Shown piece by piece: positions 11,248 to 22,841 of a DNA stretch of 64,000 nt. Position numbers and translations under genes: made by a program. Origin of the DNA: Scytalidium lignicola. Its lineage: Eukaryota; Ascomycota; Leotiomycetes. Numbering within the stretch: position 1 is the stretch's first letter; each line of letters starts with the position of its first letter. The stretch lies in the NCBI GenBank assembly GCA_002812745.2, contig NCSJ02000160.1, positions 30,695 through 94,694 on the forward strand. Direction: 5' to 3'. Under the pieces are notes generated by a model that worked only from the letters and a program-made list of their open reading frames with translations, was not told where the DNA came from and did no database searches.

Positions 11248-11770
11248 AAAAAAACTTCTCTAAAGATTCCTGCATGCTCTTGAGAGGAAGTGTAGGTGTT
11301 TTTATTTGGTCTCTATGAGCATGGAAATTGGGGTGTTGGAGCACACAACTCTCTCGTTACCCTGGTTTAGAAGATGGGTTGAGAGTAAAAAACATGGGAT
11401 TGCCTTCTTTAACGAAGGATGTTTTTTTCCCTTCTCCACTTCATAATTAACTTGCCTCACTCAAGGAACAGTTATAGCGAGGGATAGATGCAAGGAATAG
11501 AGGCAGCAAACCACTACTGTTTAGAGTGCACGTCTCTTAAGTCTACGATGGGAAACCAATGGTGTTTCATAAGTAGCTTGATATTATAGAGAGAGAAAAA
11601 TAAACAGGAGAAAACTTCATGGATTAGATACCTAACCACGATCTATATAATATCTATCATTCTTAGTTATCGCTTCTCATCCNAAAAAAACACCATACAC
11701 ATATACGGACATAAAACATGTATATATACACGCATATACAAAATCCAAAACGTATCGCTAAAATCATTAA
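11248..11770. other. Convergent 3' spacer
   Basis: 523 bp between the 3' ends of the pseudouridine synthase and the MFS transporter. AT-rich, with an N at 11683 before an A7 run and a short TATATACACGCATATAC tract near 11720. No gene seen. Confidence 0.45.
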
Positions 11771-13916
11771 TTACGTAAAGCCCATTTTCCTGTTCTCCCT
11801 CTCGGCTTCGGCCTCGGCTTCATCATCACCATCTAATCGAATTTCGTGTCCATTTCCCTCTGTGACGAACGTACTTGCAACAACGTTCCCGACTGCCATT
11901 ACTGCAATCGACCAGAACACAATCCCCACTACGCCTTTCTCCAGTCCATATCCATACAGCCAGCCTCCAAACGCCGGCCCAATAGTCCGCGCGGCACTAC
12001 TAGCGCTCTGACCAATGCCGTGGATAGTTCCTAGCACACTAGGATGAGGCGAGCAATTATTGATTAGGATGGCAGAGGCTGGTGTAGCGAACGTGCGGGC
12101 TATGACCCAGGAGAAGAGGATCCCAGAGAGGGAGATCCACAAGAGGAATCCGGTTTTTTGGTACGGTGGTGGAGTCGTAGAGTGGACGAGGGCTAGATAA
12201 GGTGCAAGAACGTAGACAATGGGGAAGCAATAGAGGAAGACGCGCCATGCACGAACAGTGCCTAGACGGGCGTTCACCCAGGGGTAAAGGAAGAGCTGGA
12301 GTGTAATACCAATAGTGCCTAGAATAGCCATCGCCACTCCGACGTCTCGAGGTGGAAGGCCTATGCCACCAGTGAAGACGAAGGGAAGGTGAGGATGGTA
12401 ATCTGCATTCGCAGGACTGGAGGGATTGTAGACAGGGGTTGAGAGGAAGGAGTACCAGACGTTGTTGAAAGTTCCCATGGTCCCGGCTAGCAGACCGTGG
12501 GAGACTAGTGTGCTCACTACGTTGTAGGTGAAGATCTTGCGGAAGGGAAGACGGCTTTTGTAGCGCGGCGCAACACGCTTCTTGGGTTTGGAAGGCGGAG
12601 CGGAAAGTTCAACATCGATGCTGCTACGGCGGACTAGCACACCCTGGGCTGGATCAGCAGCTGGAATAGCGACATAGTCATCAGAATTAGGTTGCCCCTT
12701 TTTAGAGAAAATTCGTCGATATACTCCAGAGAAGAACCGGCCCAGTTTCGTGCCTATATCTTCGGTGTTGGATAAAGATTCAAGAGTCTACGTATAAGGT
12801 TAGATCGACATGAATTATATATACCATAACAGTTTAGCGTAATCTGAGGTATCATATACTCACCTCTTCTAGTCCAAAGAATACAGCAAGTGCTGCAGAG
12901 CACAGAAAGCAAGCACTAAGCAAATTGGGTGGCGCGTAAGGATAATCCTCCAAGAACTTGATACCGCCAAAGAGGCTCGGATAATTGGCAGCTGGGTCAG
13001 CCATCAGACCTCCCAAAATGGGCCCAATGATAGTGCCAATATTGGCGCACATGGGAAGTAGCAAGAATGCTCTGGACTGATACCTAATTTTAAGAACTTA
13101 GTATTGGGTGGATGCACCGTAGAGGGTAGGAAAGAAACCTACTTCTTTTCCCTGACAATCTCGCTGATCATGGTTCTCATTACACCAACATTACCGTTAA
13201 GAGCGCCACCCATCATGCGGAAGAACATTGCCTGCGCAAAGGTTTTGGAGAATCCGAATCCAACACAGGAGATGGTCGTTCCAAACAGGCCAATAAGAAG
13301 AGTAGTCTTGCGGCCGCGAGAGTCAGAGAAGCGGCCCCACAACATTGCTGTGCATAGTTGTGCGGCAGCAAAGGAGCCTTGCATGATACCCGCCTGCGAT
13401 GCAATGACAGAGTCGGGGAGAGTCTTATCAAACGATTTGAGCTGATAAAACAGATATGACTGCAGAAATAGAGTTAGAGATATTAGAATTTTCTGTCCGC
13501 TACTTCCAATTCAAAGATCTATGACGGATGAGTCTAAAAGGGATACTTACTCTCAGAGACGTTTGGACTAATGGCTCGGAGAGCCGCGCCACGGTCAGGA
13601 TGGCCAGTTGCCTTTTGCGAGGCAGACTGCTCCATGTGATGGGTTTCTCTTCCACTTTCGGAGCCAGGAGATCGACCTGTAAGGGGTCTTCATCTTCCTG
13701 GATGAACGACTCTCGTCGCTCACGATCATACGGCTCCTGCGTCGGGGGACGGGCACTCGGAGAGACACTTCCGTATCGGACATGGTGATGGCTGTGAACC
13801 CTGAGTGAGCGGGATTCTCGCTCAGTAGCATCTACGTCGCTTTCATTGCCATCATTGCTGCGGTTGCTATCGTAGAGTTTTGCGTAGTCTGGAGAATTTC
13901 GAGAAGGGCTGCTCAT
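11771..13916 (-). CDS. MFS transporter, TetA/DHA1-like (yeast YCR023C type)
   Basis: Four exons (13551-13916, 13143-13459, 12864-13083, 11771-12787) give 639 residues. I chose the ATG at 13916 (MSSPSRNSPDYAK); an in-frame ATG at 14015 would add 33 residues. A ~110-residue Ser/Arg-rich cytoplasmic tail precedes TM1 (LAILTVARLSEPL). TM2-TM3 hold the MFS motif GRFSDSRGRKTTLL. Then come GNVGVMRTMISEIV, IIGPILGGLMADP, and a long central loop with a basic patch before TM7. The C-terminal half has HGIGQSASSAARTIGPAFGGWL, a signature of this TetA-like group of fungal transporters, and an acidic tail (DDEAEAEAERE). Probably a vacuolar or plasma-membrane exporter; the substrate is unknown. Confidence 0.87.
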
Positions 13917-15409
13917 GCTTGGTGGCGGGGTTGAAGCGTCGATGCAATTCGAGCAGTGTGCCTTTTTGCTCTTTTTGTGTGGCCAAAGAAAGTGTTGGCC
14001 TTGGGAATCAGGCACCGAAAATCTGGGGTATCTCGCGGGAACTAAAAACGCGTCGCCACGGCTCTCTTTGCTTGGTCACAGAGAGCGTCGCGCTTTATTT
14101 GTATGGATGAAGGTGCAACAATCAGAAGTCTCAAAAAAAAAATGATAGAAAATTTTTATACTCTTGGAAGATTTGGAGCTGCAGATTGGAGATGTCTCAA
14201 GTCTCGACCTTTCACAGCCACGCTGCTGCTATCCCAGCAGAAAAGCTTATCAAGGCAGGCGGAGGGCAGGGCTCGTGCTCATTGGTGGCGGGAATCTCGC
14301 AATACGGCTGTCGGCACCGCAATTTTCTGTGGCACAGCAAGTCACAAGTACCGGTACCTCCGTACAGTGGATGTACCTCCGTACCGCTGTGCTTAGAGAG
14401 AGAGCACGCGACCGCAGCCTTGTCACTCAGCCTGGCATAGCCTTACATCAAACTGCTTTCTGTCTCTCTTCCTTGTATGCTTCTCCTAGGCCTCTATTAG
14501 TAGAGTCTGTGCAAGGCTGAATCTGATGGCATACCCATTGTTGAACTGAAGCTCACAGCTCATAACTCAAAGATGGGGAGTCCTGGTCATAAGACACCCC
14601 ATCTTTCCAGGAGACATTACCCCGAATGCGAGACATCAGGGATGTCTTCCATGCTCCATCATCTTGCCCGGTACTGTACAGTATAACCAGTCCAGAGGAT
14701 TTAAGCATGCAGACATTTTGGAGATAGAGGACGTTATGAGGTGGCTCTTGGGATGAACAACAGGTGATTATTAGCACACGCCAGTCCAAAATCTGTTTCC
14801 GTTCGGAAAGGCGAGCAGAGCTGCTTTACTGGCAGTTTTTAACGAGAACGATACAGTTAAATCTCGACAACTCGATAAAAATACGAGAGATAAATTACAT
14901 CGAGTTATCGAGATCAACTGCAGATTGACTGTCGTTAGCGTCGAAGGCGATCAGTTTCGGGTCCTCGGCTGCGCCGCATCCCCCTAACTTTACCAAATAT
15001 CACAAATTCAACCTCACCATATAGGAACATATGGCATCAATCTGTTAACCGCTTATTTAACTCCCCTCTGTCATAAGAATTCTCATTCAAAATACGTGCG
15101 GTTTAATACTAGTGTATGTTATTCGGCGGATAAAATATTCTTCCTGTGGACTTGCTATTTCTGGTCAAACAAGGAACCTCATTCTCCCGATTCCTTCCCG
15201 CTAGCTAAAGCAGGCCCTGTCATCTGCAAGAAGACTAAATGTATCATTTGCGTTGAAAATGAGCAGCTTTCATGCTAGGAACAAATTTGATTGTGTAAAC
15301 TAGTTAGAGCGAGGCTACACGTGCTAGTGACTTTGTATAGCTAATAGCAATAGACCAAATCACATTGAAAAGACTGCATCGGATTACTGCTAATAGTCAT
15401 CGTGGAAAG
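13917..15409. other. Intergenic region with mobile-element relic
   Basis: About 1.5 kb without a supported gene. It holds the promoter of the MFS gene at its left end, alternating GTACC/GGTAC words near 14345-14385, and a 67 bp terminal-inverted-repeat element (listed separately). The right end, from ~15000, is AT-rich. Confidence 0.4.
14854..14920. mobile_element. 67 bp pogo/Fot1-like inverted-repeat element
   Basis: The two ends are near-perfect inverted repeats of ~22 bp: CAGTTAAATCTCGACAACTC at the left and, on the opposite strand, CAGTTGATCTCGATAACTCG at the right, with about 22 bp of AT-rich sequence between them. Termini that begin CAGT and contain CTCGA-N-AACTCGA are typical of pogo/Fot1 class II elements, so this looks like a solo-TIR or MITE-scale derivative. 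Element class is inference from the terminal sequence. A clear TA target duplication is seen only on the left (ATA-CAG). The single C/T difference inside the core (CTCGACAA against CTCGATAA) is a CpA-to-TpA change. Confidence 0.55.
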
Positions 15410-16509
15410 ATGGAATTGAATCGTATTTGGCACGAGCCAGAAGTCGTCATCTATAGTGCTGTTATCACTCCGGGAATATGCTGCTCAGGGCAAGCGTATG
15501 ATCTAGCAAATCGCCGATGGTATCAGATCAATGTTAGCTCGGACGCCTACGATGAGGAGTGGATGGCAAATATCGCTGAAAACTACATTTCAACATATCA
15601 CCGCACTTTTGGGAAGTAGACCCCATTCACGTTATAAATGCGACAAAGGACGGTTCCTTAAAGTTCGATACACAGCCTAATCACGTTATTGCCAGACCGA
15701 TTCGTGAAAAGTTGTAATACCATTCCAAGGGGAAGACTGCTATCCCTATTGTTTCTTTTGATCACTTAGTAGATAAAGTCTACCTGGGACGTGCCATCGA
15801 TAGATGCTGTTGGAATGGCCAAGACTGCGCATTTAAACGGATCGAGTTCGATTGCGATATCGAGGCTATTGATCGAGAAATCAAGAGCAGGGAAAACTTG
15901 CTGGAAGCTCTAGATCTTCACTATCAAGCCAACGAAGATGCCAACAAGATTATAGAGCAGCGATTTAATGTTATACCAATTCTAGCTGTTGTCGTCATTG
16001 AGCAAGACGGTGATAATGACGAAGTTATAGGCATTCTAATGCCTTTTAGCGGTCTTAGTCTAGAATGGTTGTCCGTATCCGGGCCAAACTCTACTACTTC
16101 CGCGTCTGGTTTCAGAGATCCTGAGATTACGAGAGGACAGTTGCGAGATCTAGCTCGTGGTGTTCGTGAATTGGCGCAAGCAGGGGTTATACATGGCGAT
16201 ATCAACGAGAGGAATACACTTAAAAAACCTTACAAAGCAACCGCTGCGGAAGGGTATCAAGAACAGAACCGTCTGGTCTTAGTCGATTTTGGCGATACGG
16301 CACCAGAATATAAAACCGATGCATTTGCACTTGGTGAGCTGTTCATTTGGTGCAAGGAACGCTCTTCGTGGGGTGTTTCAGACCAACGCAAGGTTGAGGA
16401 TGCAGCCCAAGTTCTGAAAGAGAACGGAGACTTTGACCGGGTGTTGGGTGTTTTGGATGACGAAAGAGATATGAAAAGGGAGATGGATTTGGACAATGAA
16501 GGGCGGTGA
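15410..16509 (+). pseudogene. Decayed protein-kinase-like gene
   Basis: Two frames carry one protein. From the ATG at 15410 frame 2 reads MELNRIWHEPEVVIYSAVI and is open until a TAG at 15617. Coding continues in frame 1 (W-E-V-D-P-I-H-V-I-N from ~15610), is interrupted by a TAA at 15715, and is then open to 16509. The C-terminal part shows kinase-like signatures: GVIHGDINERNTL (the HRD-loop region with Asp and Asn, written HGD) and LVLVDFG (the DFG motif). The break is one frameshift at a T4-G3 run plus one nonsense codon. The TAA could come from CAA by a CpA-to-TpA change, as expected of repeat-induced point mutation. Fungal kinase-like proteins of this shape exist as large, poorly known families; function is not known. 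Sequencing error could explain the frameshift but hardly the stop as well. Confidence 0.6.
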
Positions 16510-17939
16510 GGATGAGTGAGGTCTAGGTGAACATGCAAAGGAAGGGAGGTGAGGATGATTATCTAATCTATGGCCTTGTGGCCTCAGCCACTCCGCAATC
16601 AGTGATATCACGTGTGACCTCCCAGATCAAGATCTGTATGGAGTAGTTATTTGATGTTGGCAATAATCATCCTGTAGTCCCTCAATCCTAATATAGTAAC
16701 CAGCGGCATCAGCCTCACCCAATAGCTTGGTCCTGGGACGAACTAGATGAGACTGGGAAAGGCGCTTATTATTATTGCCTACAAACACGGCGGCTGCTCT
16801 TTGCGCTGTACTTAGTTTGCTTACTGGTTGCTATGGTCGTCAGCCTTGTTGACGTTGTGGCTTGACGAAGCTTACATCCATGGAAACAGACACAACCCCT
16901 CATTCTGAGAGCAGTTGGAAATAACCAACTGCAATTCATTTTCTCTCCCTATCAAACTCTTCTTGTCAAGGTTGCTACCCAAGAATGGAGAATCATTCGG
17001 ACTCGGGTGAGAGAGAAGGAGCATGCCTGCCCAAAGACGGCCAGCAGCATCGGATTCAACCCCGCCGGTGCTTCCAATTGCACCCAGATCCGTCCCCTCA
17101 TACCTCATCTCCAAAGAGGGCATCCAATGGACATCCAACAGCACCGATTTCCTGTGGTTCAAGCAAAAGAGGGGTGAGAAACGCGGGGTCACGTGCCGAC
17201 CTCGGCCAGCGTCAACGTACAGTCAGATTATTGTGTCGAAATGCGCGCGGCCAAAGGAACGTCGTCTACAACCTCCATTACACCGCTACTTGCCAACCAC
17301 GTCTCTGCAGCGGCCACTACCTGCGACTTTGCCACGCATTTTGGTCGTCTGCCCCACCGCTGGTGCTTCAAAACCACGTAGCGGTGTGTCGACAGTCGTG
17401 CCAGCAAAGCTGTTGTCTCTGGCGGCTCGCCCCGCCATAAGAGCTCGTGCCTCTCTACAAGAGACAACCCCTCCAGTTGTCTTGCAGCAGCGCCAAGGGC
17501 CGCTGGGAGGCCTTGCATCACAGCTACTCTGGAAACGACCAAATGTCTTCAATAAGCATGTATGACTTGGTGCAGCTTATGCAAGACAATCGTGCTAACG
17601 TCCGGTGTATCATATAAACCAGTGGGAAAGTGGGCAAGCGTCCGCCTCATTGGTCTTGTCGTGACACGGCAGCCTCCTTTCTCGGGGCTTTTGACAACAC
17701 CTTTTGTACATATCTTGTGAGATGCTGGTGCTTGTAACCCCTCATCCTGGTAAGAATACTTTATAATGAAGAGGGGTGCCTCTTTTTCTTCCTCTACTCT
17801 CTCTTCCCAAGTGCTCTGATCTATCCTCAAGTGCTTTCTCACGAAGTTTTCTTATAATATCGTTCAGAACTGTCTCTCGAAGCAGTTCTATTCACATAAA
17901 CAAACCAAACCAAACTACACAAACAACCCATTTTTCGAA
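16510..17939. other. Intergenic region
   Basis: About 1.4 kb. The segment 16985-17565 is GC-richer than its surroundings and opens several frames on both strands, but none shows a recognisable domain or a consistent start, so I do not call a gene. The last 200 bases are pyrimidine-rich and end in an ACAAACAACCC-type leader, as expected for the promoter and 5' UTR of the gene at 17940. Confidence 0.4.
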
Positions 17940-19070
17940 ATGGCAGCTGCTGTTCTCTCTCCTTTCCAAGGTCTCTCTATTGACCAAGGCCTTTCTATTG
18001 ACCAGGGCATTATCCAGCCTTCTCCCGTCTCTCAGAACTCTCCTCGTCATGGCAGAACCCGAAATGGCAGCATTGCCAAGGGCAAGTCCCGGGGAAGAGG
18101 ATATAGCATTGTGGATGACCGAGAGGTCACCATCATGAAGGCCTTGAGCTTCGTGTTGAAGCGAACAGTAGAAGAAGGAGAAGAAGTAGAGGGAGAAGAG
18201 AGGTTGATTGCTGATTCAGAAGGATGGGTTGGTTGCAACGCTATTGTGAGTATCAAATACCGTCTGGTTTCGGCTATCATCCCTAAACGTGGGATCATAT
18301 ACATAGAGTATCCTTTAAACTAACCTTACTAGCTCAACCACCCCAATCTCTCCGCCCTTGAGGTCTCTCTCTCAGAACTTCAATCCCTCATCACATCACA
18401 CACCTCCAAATCTAAGTTCATAATCGAACGTATTCCCTCTTCCTCACCAGAAAGCACTGAACCCTCAGACTTCCTCATCCGCCTCACACCAGTGGCCCCG
18501 AAGGACAGTGCTTCCCAAATCTCTGCCTCCTCCACCCCCGCTGCGCCCAAACTCACACCTCTAACCGCTGACTCCGAAAATTTACCGGACCTGGTTGTCT
18601 ACGAGACTTCCTATGCAAACTACCCATTGATACTTGCCTCAGGCAGCATCAAGCGTGCTGGTGGTCAAGCCCACCTCTCATTCTTCTCCATCACCATTGA
18701 TGAGGAGGGTACCGAGGTCCGCACGCCGACACCAACCTCCTCATCCGGCGATGTATCCATCTATATCGACCTCCCAGCGGTGCTCTCTTCTGACTCGGCC
18801 ATCGCGTGGCAGCTGACCGAGACCGGCACCGTCATCACCGAAGGTGACGCAGACGGTTCTATTCCAAGGAAGTACTGGAAGAAGGCCGTAGCAAGACGCC
18901 CTGATATCGGCGTCCTGTACGAGGATGGCGAGATTCGCAAGGAGGTCCCAGTTGGACTTCGCGGCAAAGGCCAGAAAGGTAAACGCGGTGGTGCCAAGGG
19001 CAAAGGTCAACGTGGATTGAAGGAGATGAAAGCCCAAAGCGAGGATGAGGAGACCTCCTCCAGTGAATAA
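17940..19070 (+). CDS. Tpt1/KptA-family (tRNA 2'-phosphotransferase-like) protein with altered active site
   Basis: Exons 17940-18245 and 18333-19070 give 347 residues. The fold signature of RNA 2'-phosphotransferase is clear: KALSFVLKR at ~67-75, DSEGWVGCNAI followed by LNHPNL, a central GSIKRAGGQAHLSFF, then DVSIYIDLPAVL and GDADGSIPRKYW. True enzymes remove the 2'-phosphate left by tRNA splicing, using an Arg-His pair in KALSxLLRH, an Arg in KxRF and a further Arg. Here the first pair is Lys74-Arg75 and the KxRF site reads SKSKF, so at least three catalytic positions differ. It may be inactive, bind RNA or NAD, or have another activity. The N-terminus has a short tandem repeat (LSIDQG twice) and an RGRG segment; the C-terminus is a Gly/Lys-rich basic tail (KGQKGKRGGAKGKGQ) then acidic. 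Confidence 0.8.
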
Positions 19071-19599
19071 GATATAGAATTAATATTATTACAATGATAG
19101 CCCATCAAAAGAGTTGATGGAGCTAGACTTAATACTTGTGTCGTTTTTATATAGCATTTCTCTTTTGTTTGGTTTTGTAAGATGGTGTTGAGAAGAGACG
19201 GGGTCATGGCACGGAAATTGGATTGGATTGGATTGGATTGGGATGGGTTGGTTGGACTTTGGATGGGGTGATATGGGATGTTTCGGGGTACATAAGCATA
19301 CCAGTGGATGGGCAAGGCACCTGCTTTGATGAAAGCATGGATGGTTTTAAGAGCATCGATAGATGACTTTGGTTGCAAGAGTGCAAGTACAGCATAGCAC
19401 AGCATCATGAGAACAATACAGTACAAATTTATACGTGATGCTAAGAATTCAGCATCGACGGCAAGCAAGCAAACATCAATTCCACCTTTATGAACTTGTG
19501 TTATAGTATACAAAATCCTTGTCCATTTTCCAAAACGCCAATAATATTTATATCTAGGTCCTTCATTCCGAACTAAGGGGGTATCATATATCAAAATTC
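19071..19599. other. Convergent 3' spacer with GGATT microsatellite
   Basis: 529 bp between two convergent 3' ends. Around 19217-19241 there are about four to five tandem GGATT/GATTG units followed by GGATGGGTTGG. Nothing else stands out. Confidence 0.5.
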
Positions 19600-22500
19600 T
19601 CAAAGCCCATCATCCTCCTCATCCTCGCTCTCATCATCACCTGTTTCGGTAACCTCATTACTCCCAGCGCCATCCCTATCACTCTCACGCTCACGCTCGG
19701 CTGCGTCAGCCTGCCTACTCTTCTCCATCTCCAACTGCATCAACCTCTCCCTTCTCTCAAAATAAAACCTGTCTAAGAAATTCGTTCGCTGCTTCTGCGT
19801 CCATCCTTCGACTACAAACGCGAAATCCGTCGCGGACGCAAATCCATACGTCTTAGCCATGGTGCAGAACTGTCTCACTGCAACGTCATCAGGAGGGTGG
19901 TACTTGTAGTGGATTGGCGTGTTGAGAAAGCTGCTAGATGATTCCAGATCCCGAGATGTGGCAGCCGGTCGTTGGGAGTATTCACGGAAGAGGACTTCTT
20001 CGCCTAGGTCTGCGTCATTGCCGGCTTCTTCTGCGCGGCGACTTAGGTGGGTTTCTACTCGGGACGAGCCGACAACCTCGCTGTTTTCATGCGTGTAGAT
20101 TACGCCGGCTGAGGCTAGGATTGCTTGGACGACATCTGTTTTGGGACGGGATGGTTGAATTTGCTTGGTGGAGGATTTGCTGTCTGCTGCGTCTGAGGCG
20201 ATGAGGGCTACTAGCTGGGACATTGCGGCATCTTCGTCATCATCGTCGGTCTTGAGGGGGTTATCGTTGTCGTTCGCAGCGTCATCCATATCGACTTGGA
20301 TTAGGCTTACACCCGCTTTTGCTTCTGCTACGTTGGTTTTGTTGACAATGTCTCGGAGGACAATGTCATCACCGTGGAAACTCAGAAGGTTTTCAAGGCC
20401 GAAGATTTCCCCTTGCTGACCAGGAATGCTTTGCACTCCTTTAAAATAACGACGTTCGAGTGATGCATTGTACCCAATATTGGCTTGTTGCTGCTTGTAT
20501 ATTTGTCTAGCATAGACGATTTCTTCTACGGTTCCTGCAGAGATTAGTCGGAATACTTCGACGTCTCGCACCTGGCCTATACGATAAGCTCGGTCTTGAG
20601 CTTGTAGATCGTAGCTAGGGTTCCAGTTTGGATCGAATATCACCACTTTATTTGCGCTGGTGATATTTAGCCCGACTCCTCCAGCCTTTGTTGAGATTAA
20701 AAACACAAATTGTCCAGGATCTGTGTTGAAGTCATCAACAACTTTCTGTCGATCCTCGTTGGGCATAGAGCCGTCAAGAAAACTGACATTATAACTTGTG
20801 TTATGGAATAGATGTTGAAGCATTTTAAGCAATCTAACACTGTGCGAGAATATGAGCACTCTGTCACCGTTTCCATGCCAAAACCTTAACAGTCTCTTGA
20901 GAACTTTCCATTTTCCACAGAATTCAGGATTAGAGAGGTTAAACAGCGAATCTCGCTTGCTGTAGAGTTCTCTCCATCTATCAGGTACCATCTCCTGAAG
21001 GAATTCCAAATCCCTTTGTTGCTTTTCTCGCATATCGGCAGAATTAGGAATAAGGAGAGCCAAATGATTTGATAGTTTTTGAAGAGTAGCAATGACTGGG
21101 AAGACTAGAGCCTGCCATTTTGTGCTGCTATCTGGCAACAGAGCCCTGCAGCACCAACCTGCTTTCTTCCCCGAACCGCATTCACAAGCATCAGACGAAT
21201 GCTTTACATAATAAACCATTTCACCATCTAGAAATGTCTCATATGCTTCTCGTTGAATCTCAGTAAGAGGGCAGAATACCACAGTGTCTGTCTTCTTTGG
21301 CAGTTGATGTGCTATAAGACTTTTCATCCTCCGTAGAAAGAATTCAGGAAGCAGATTATCTCTCAGCTTCTTTGCAGTCCTTCGAGCTAAGCTCAGTTGA
21401 TACATAGTGGCATCATGTCTATGCTAGATTAGAAACAGCCCAAAAAAATGAGGGAACATAATCGCTACGTACGATTGTCCTATTTTCAGTGGCTCACTAA
21501 TGCTGGATTGCCATGTAGATAATGGCCCAAAACGTCCAGGGTTTGTCCAGTTAAGCAATGTCCACAATTCCTCGTACTTATTCTGAATAGCAGTTCCTGT
21601 AAGTCCAATCCTACATAGTGCGTTCACCTCATTCATAGCTTTCGTAGTCTCAGACGATCGTTCCTTCATCATGTGGCATTCGTCCGCTATGACGCAGTCC
21701 CAGGCAATCAAATTTAGTAAACTTTTATGGTCTCTGTATGTATGGTATGTCGTTATAACTATTTCCAAGCGTCCAGCTTTGGCTGCCTCAAACACTTCAT
21801 CCTTGGTAGCACCATGAAATTTATCTACGTGCCACCATCCCCAGCGAGCCAGCTCATTCATCCAGTTTTGGATGAGCGAACCAGGACAGACGATCAGAAC
21901 TCGAGGGTACCAAAGATCTTTCGCCGCTCTGCGCATCTTACGCATCCTTTTTGAATCTCGCTCATCTCCGGTTTTTCCAAAAGCAACGGTCAACAACGCA
22001 GCAACTTGGACCGTCTTGCCTAGGCCCATATCGTCACCTAGAATGCCTCCTTTCTGATAGACAAACAGCTCATGCAGAAATGCCACCCCATCAATTTGAT
22101 AATCTCGGAGGTATTGTGCAATAGAAGCTGGAATGACTCCTGCAGATATCGGTAGCTCAATATCCCTATATGGACGTGATGGCTCCACGGTTTCTGGAAA
22201 ATTCGGTCGCTCTTCAAGATCTGCAAGTCTCTCATCGTCCGAAAACTCGACATCATCATATTGAGGTGGAAGACTCAAGCCAGCTTCCTGTAGGATCTCA
22301 TAGTTTCTATCAAATTCTTTTCTTCGTGATAGCAAATATTCCGGGACAGCCTCTTCCATCATCTCATACTCCGAATCATGACCCCATTCCTTGTCCGTCT
22401 TTGGTGGTTCGCGTCCATTTTCCTTTGCTTCCTTCCGCCTAGCAACTACATCATTGGTTTTTGCCTTGAGCTTCTTTTTAGCAGCTGCAGTCTTCTTCCG

Positions 22501-22841
22501 CTTAGCAGACTTCCTATTCTTAAACTTTTGGTATGGGTCATCGTCATCTTCATCCGCAGACCACTCAATTTTCTCTCCGGCTTTGCGTTTTCCTTTACTC
22601 TGGGATGTGATTTTCACGAAATTTGTGGTCTCGATATCGGAGTCTGTGCCGCCACTTGAAAATGATCCAACGATATCTAATGAGTGTAAGCGTAGGCAGT
22701 TATTTTAGACGCGCTTTTGGGAGATATACTCTCTATATATTGGTCAGCGGTCATTGGCGCGCCTCTTCCTCCGACACCGACATCTAAATCTTCTTCGTCC
22801 GTCGTAAGTATGTACTCCTCCGCAGCTGTTCTCCGTTCCAT
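19600..22841 (-). CDS. SNF2-family DNA-dependent ATPase, ERCC6L2/Rad26-like
   Basis: Three exons (22730-22841, 21473-22676, 19600-21418) give 1044 residues; the short first exon (MERRTAAEEY) is inferred from splice signals and phase. A basic, Lys-rich nuclear-type region (~58-115) precedes the ATPase. Walker A is GGILGDDMGLGKT at ~247-259, motif II is DECH, and RIGLTGTAIQNKYEELW is motif III. The C-terminal helicase lobe has LIFSHSVRLL, LISTKAGGVGLNIT and QAQDRAYRIGQ. Between the lobes lies a Cys cluster, CECGSGKKAGWCC, as in fungal ERCC6L2-like proteins. The C-terminus (~850-1044) is acidic and likely disordered, ending EDEEDDGL. Expected role: nuclear chromatin or DNA-repair translocase (transcription- or replication-linked repair). 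Closest family assignment is from motif layout, so the exact orthologue is uncertain. Confidence 0.9.

Noticed and set aside
16985..17565. Long overlapping frames on both strands in a GC-richer block
   Set aside because: Typical of GC-rich spacer; no domain, no consistent start or splicing.
19217..19241. GGATT repeat as a telomere-like tract
   Set aside because: Only about five units and lying in a 3' spacer between active genes; not TTAGGG.
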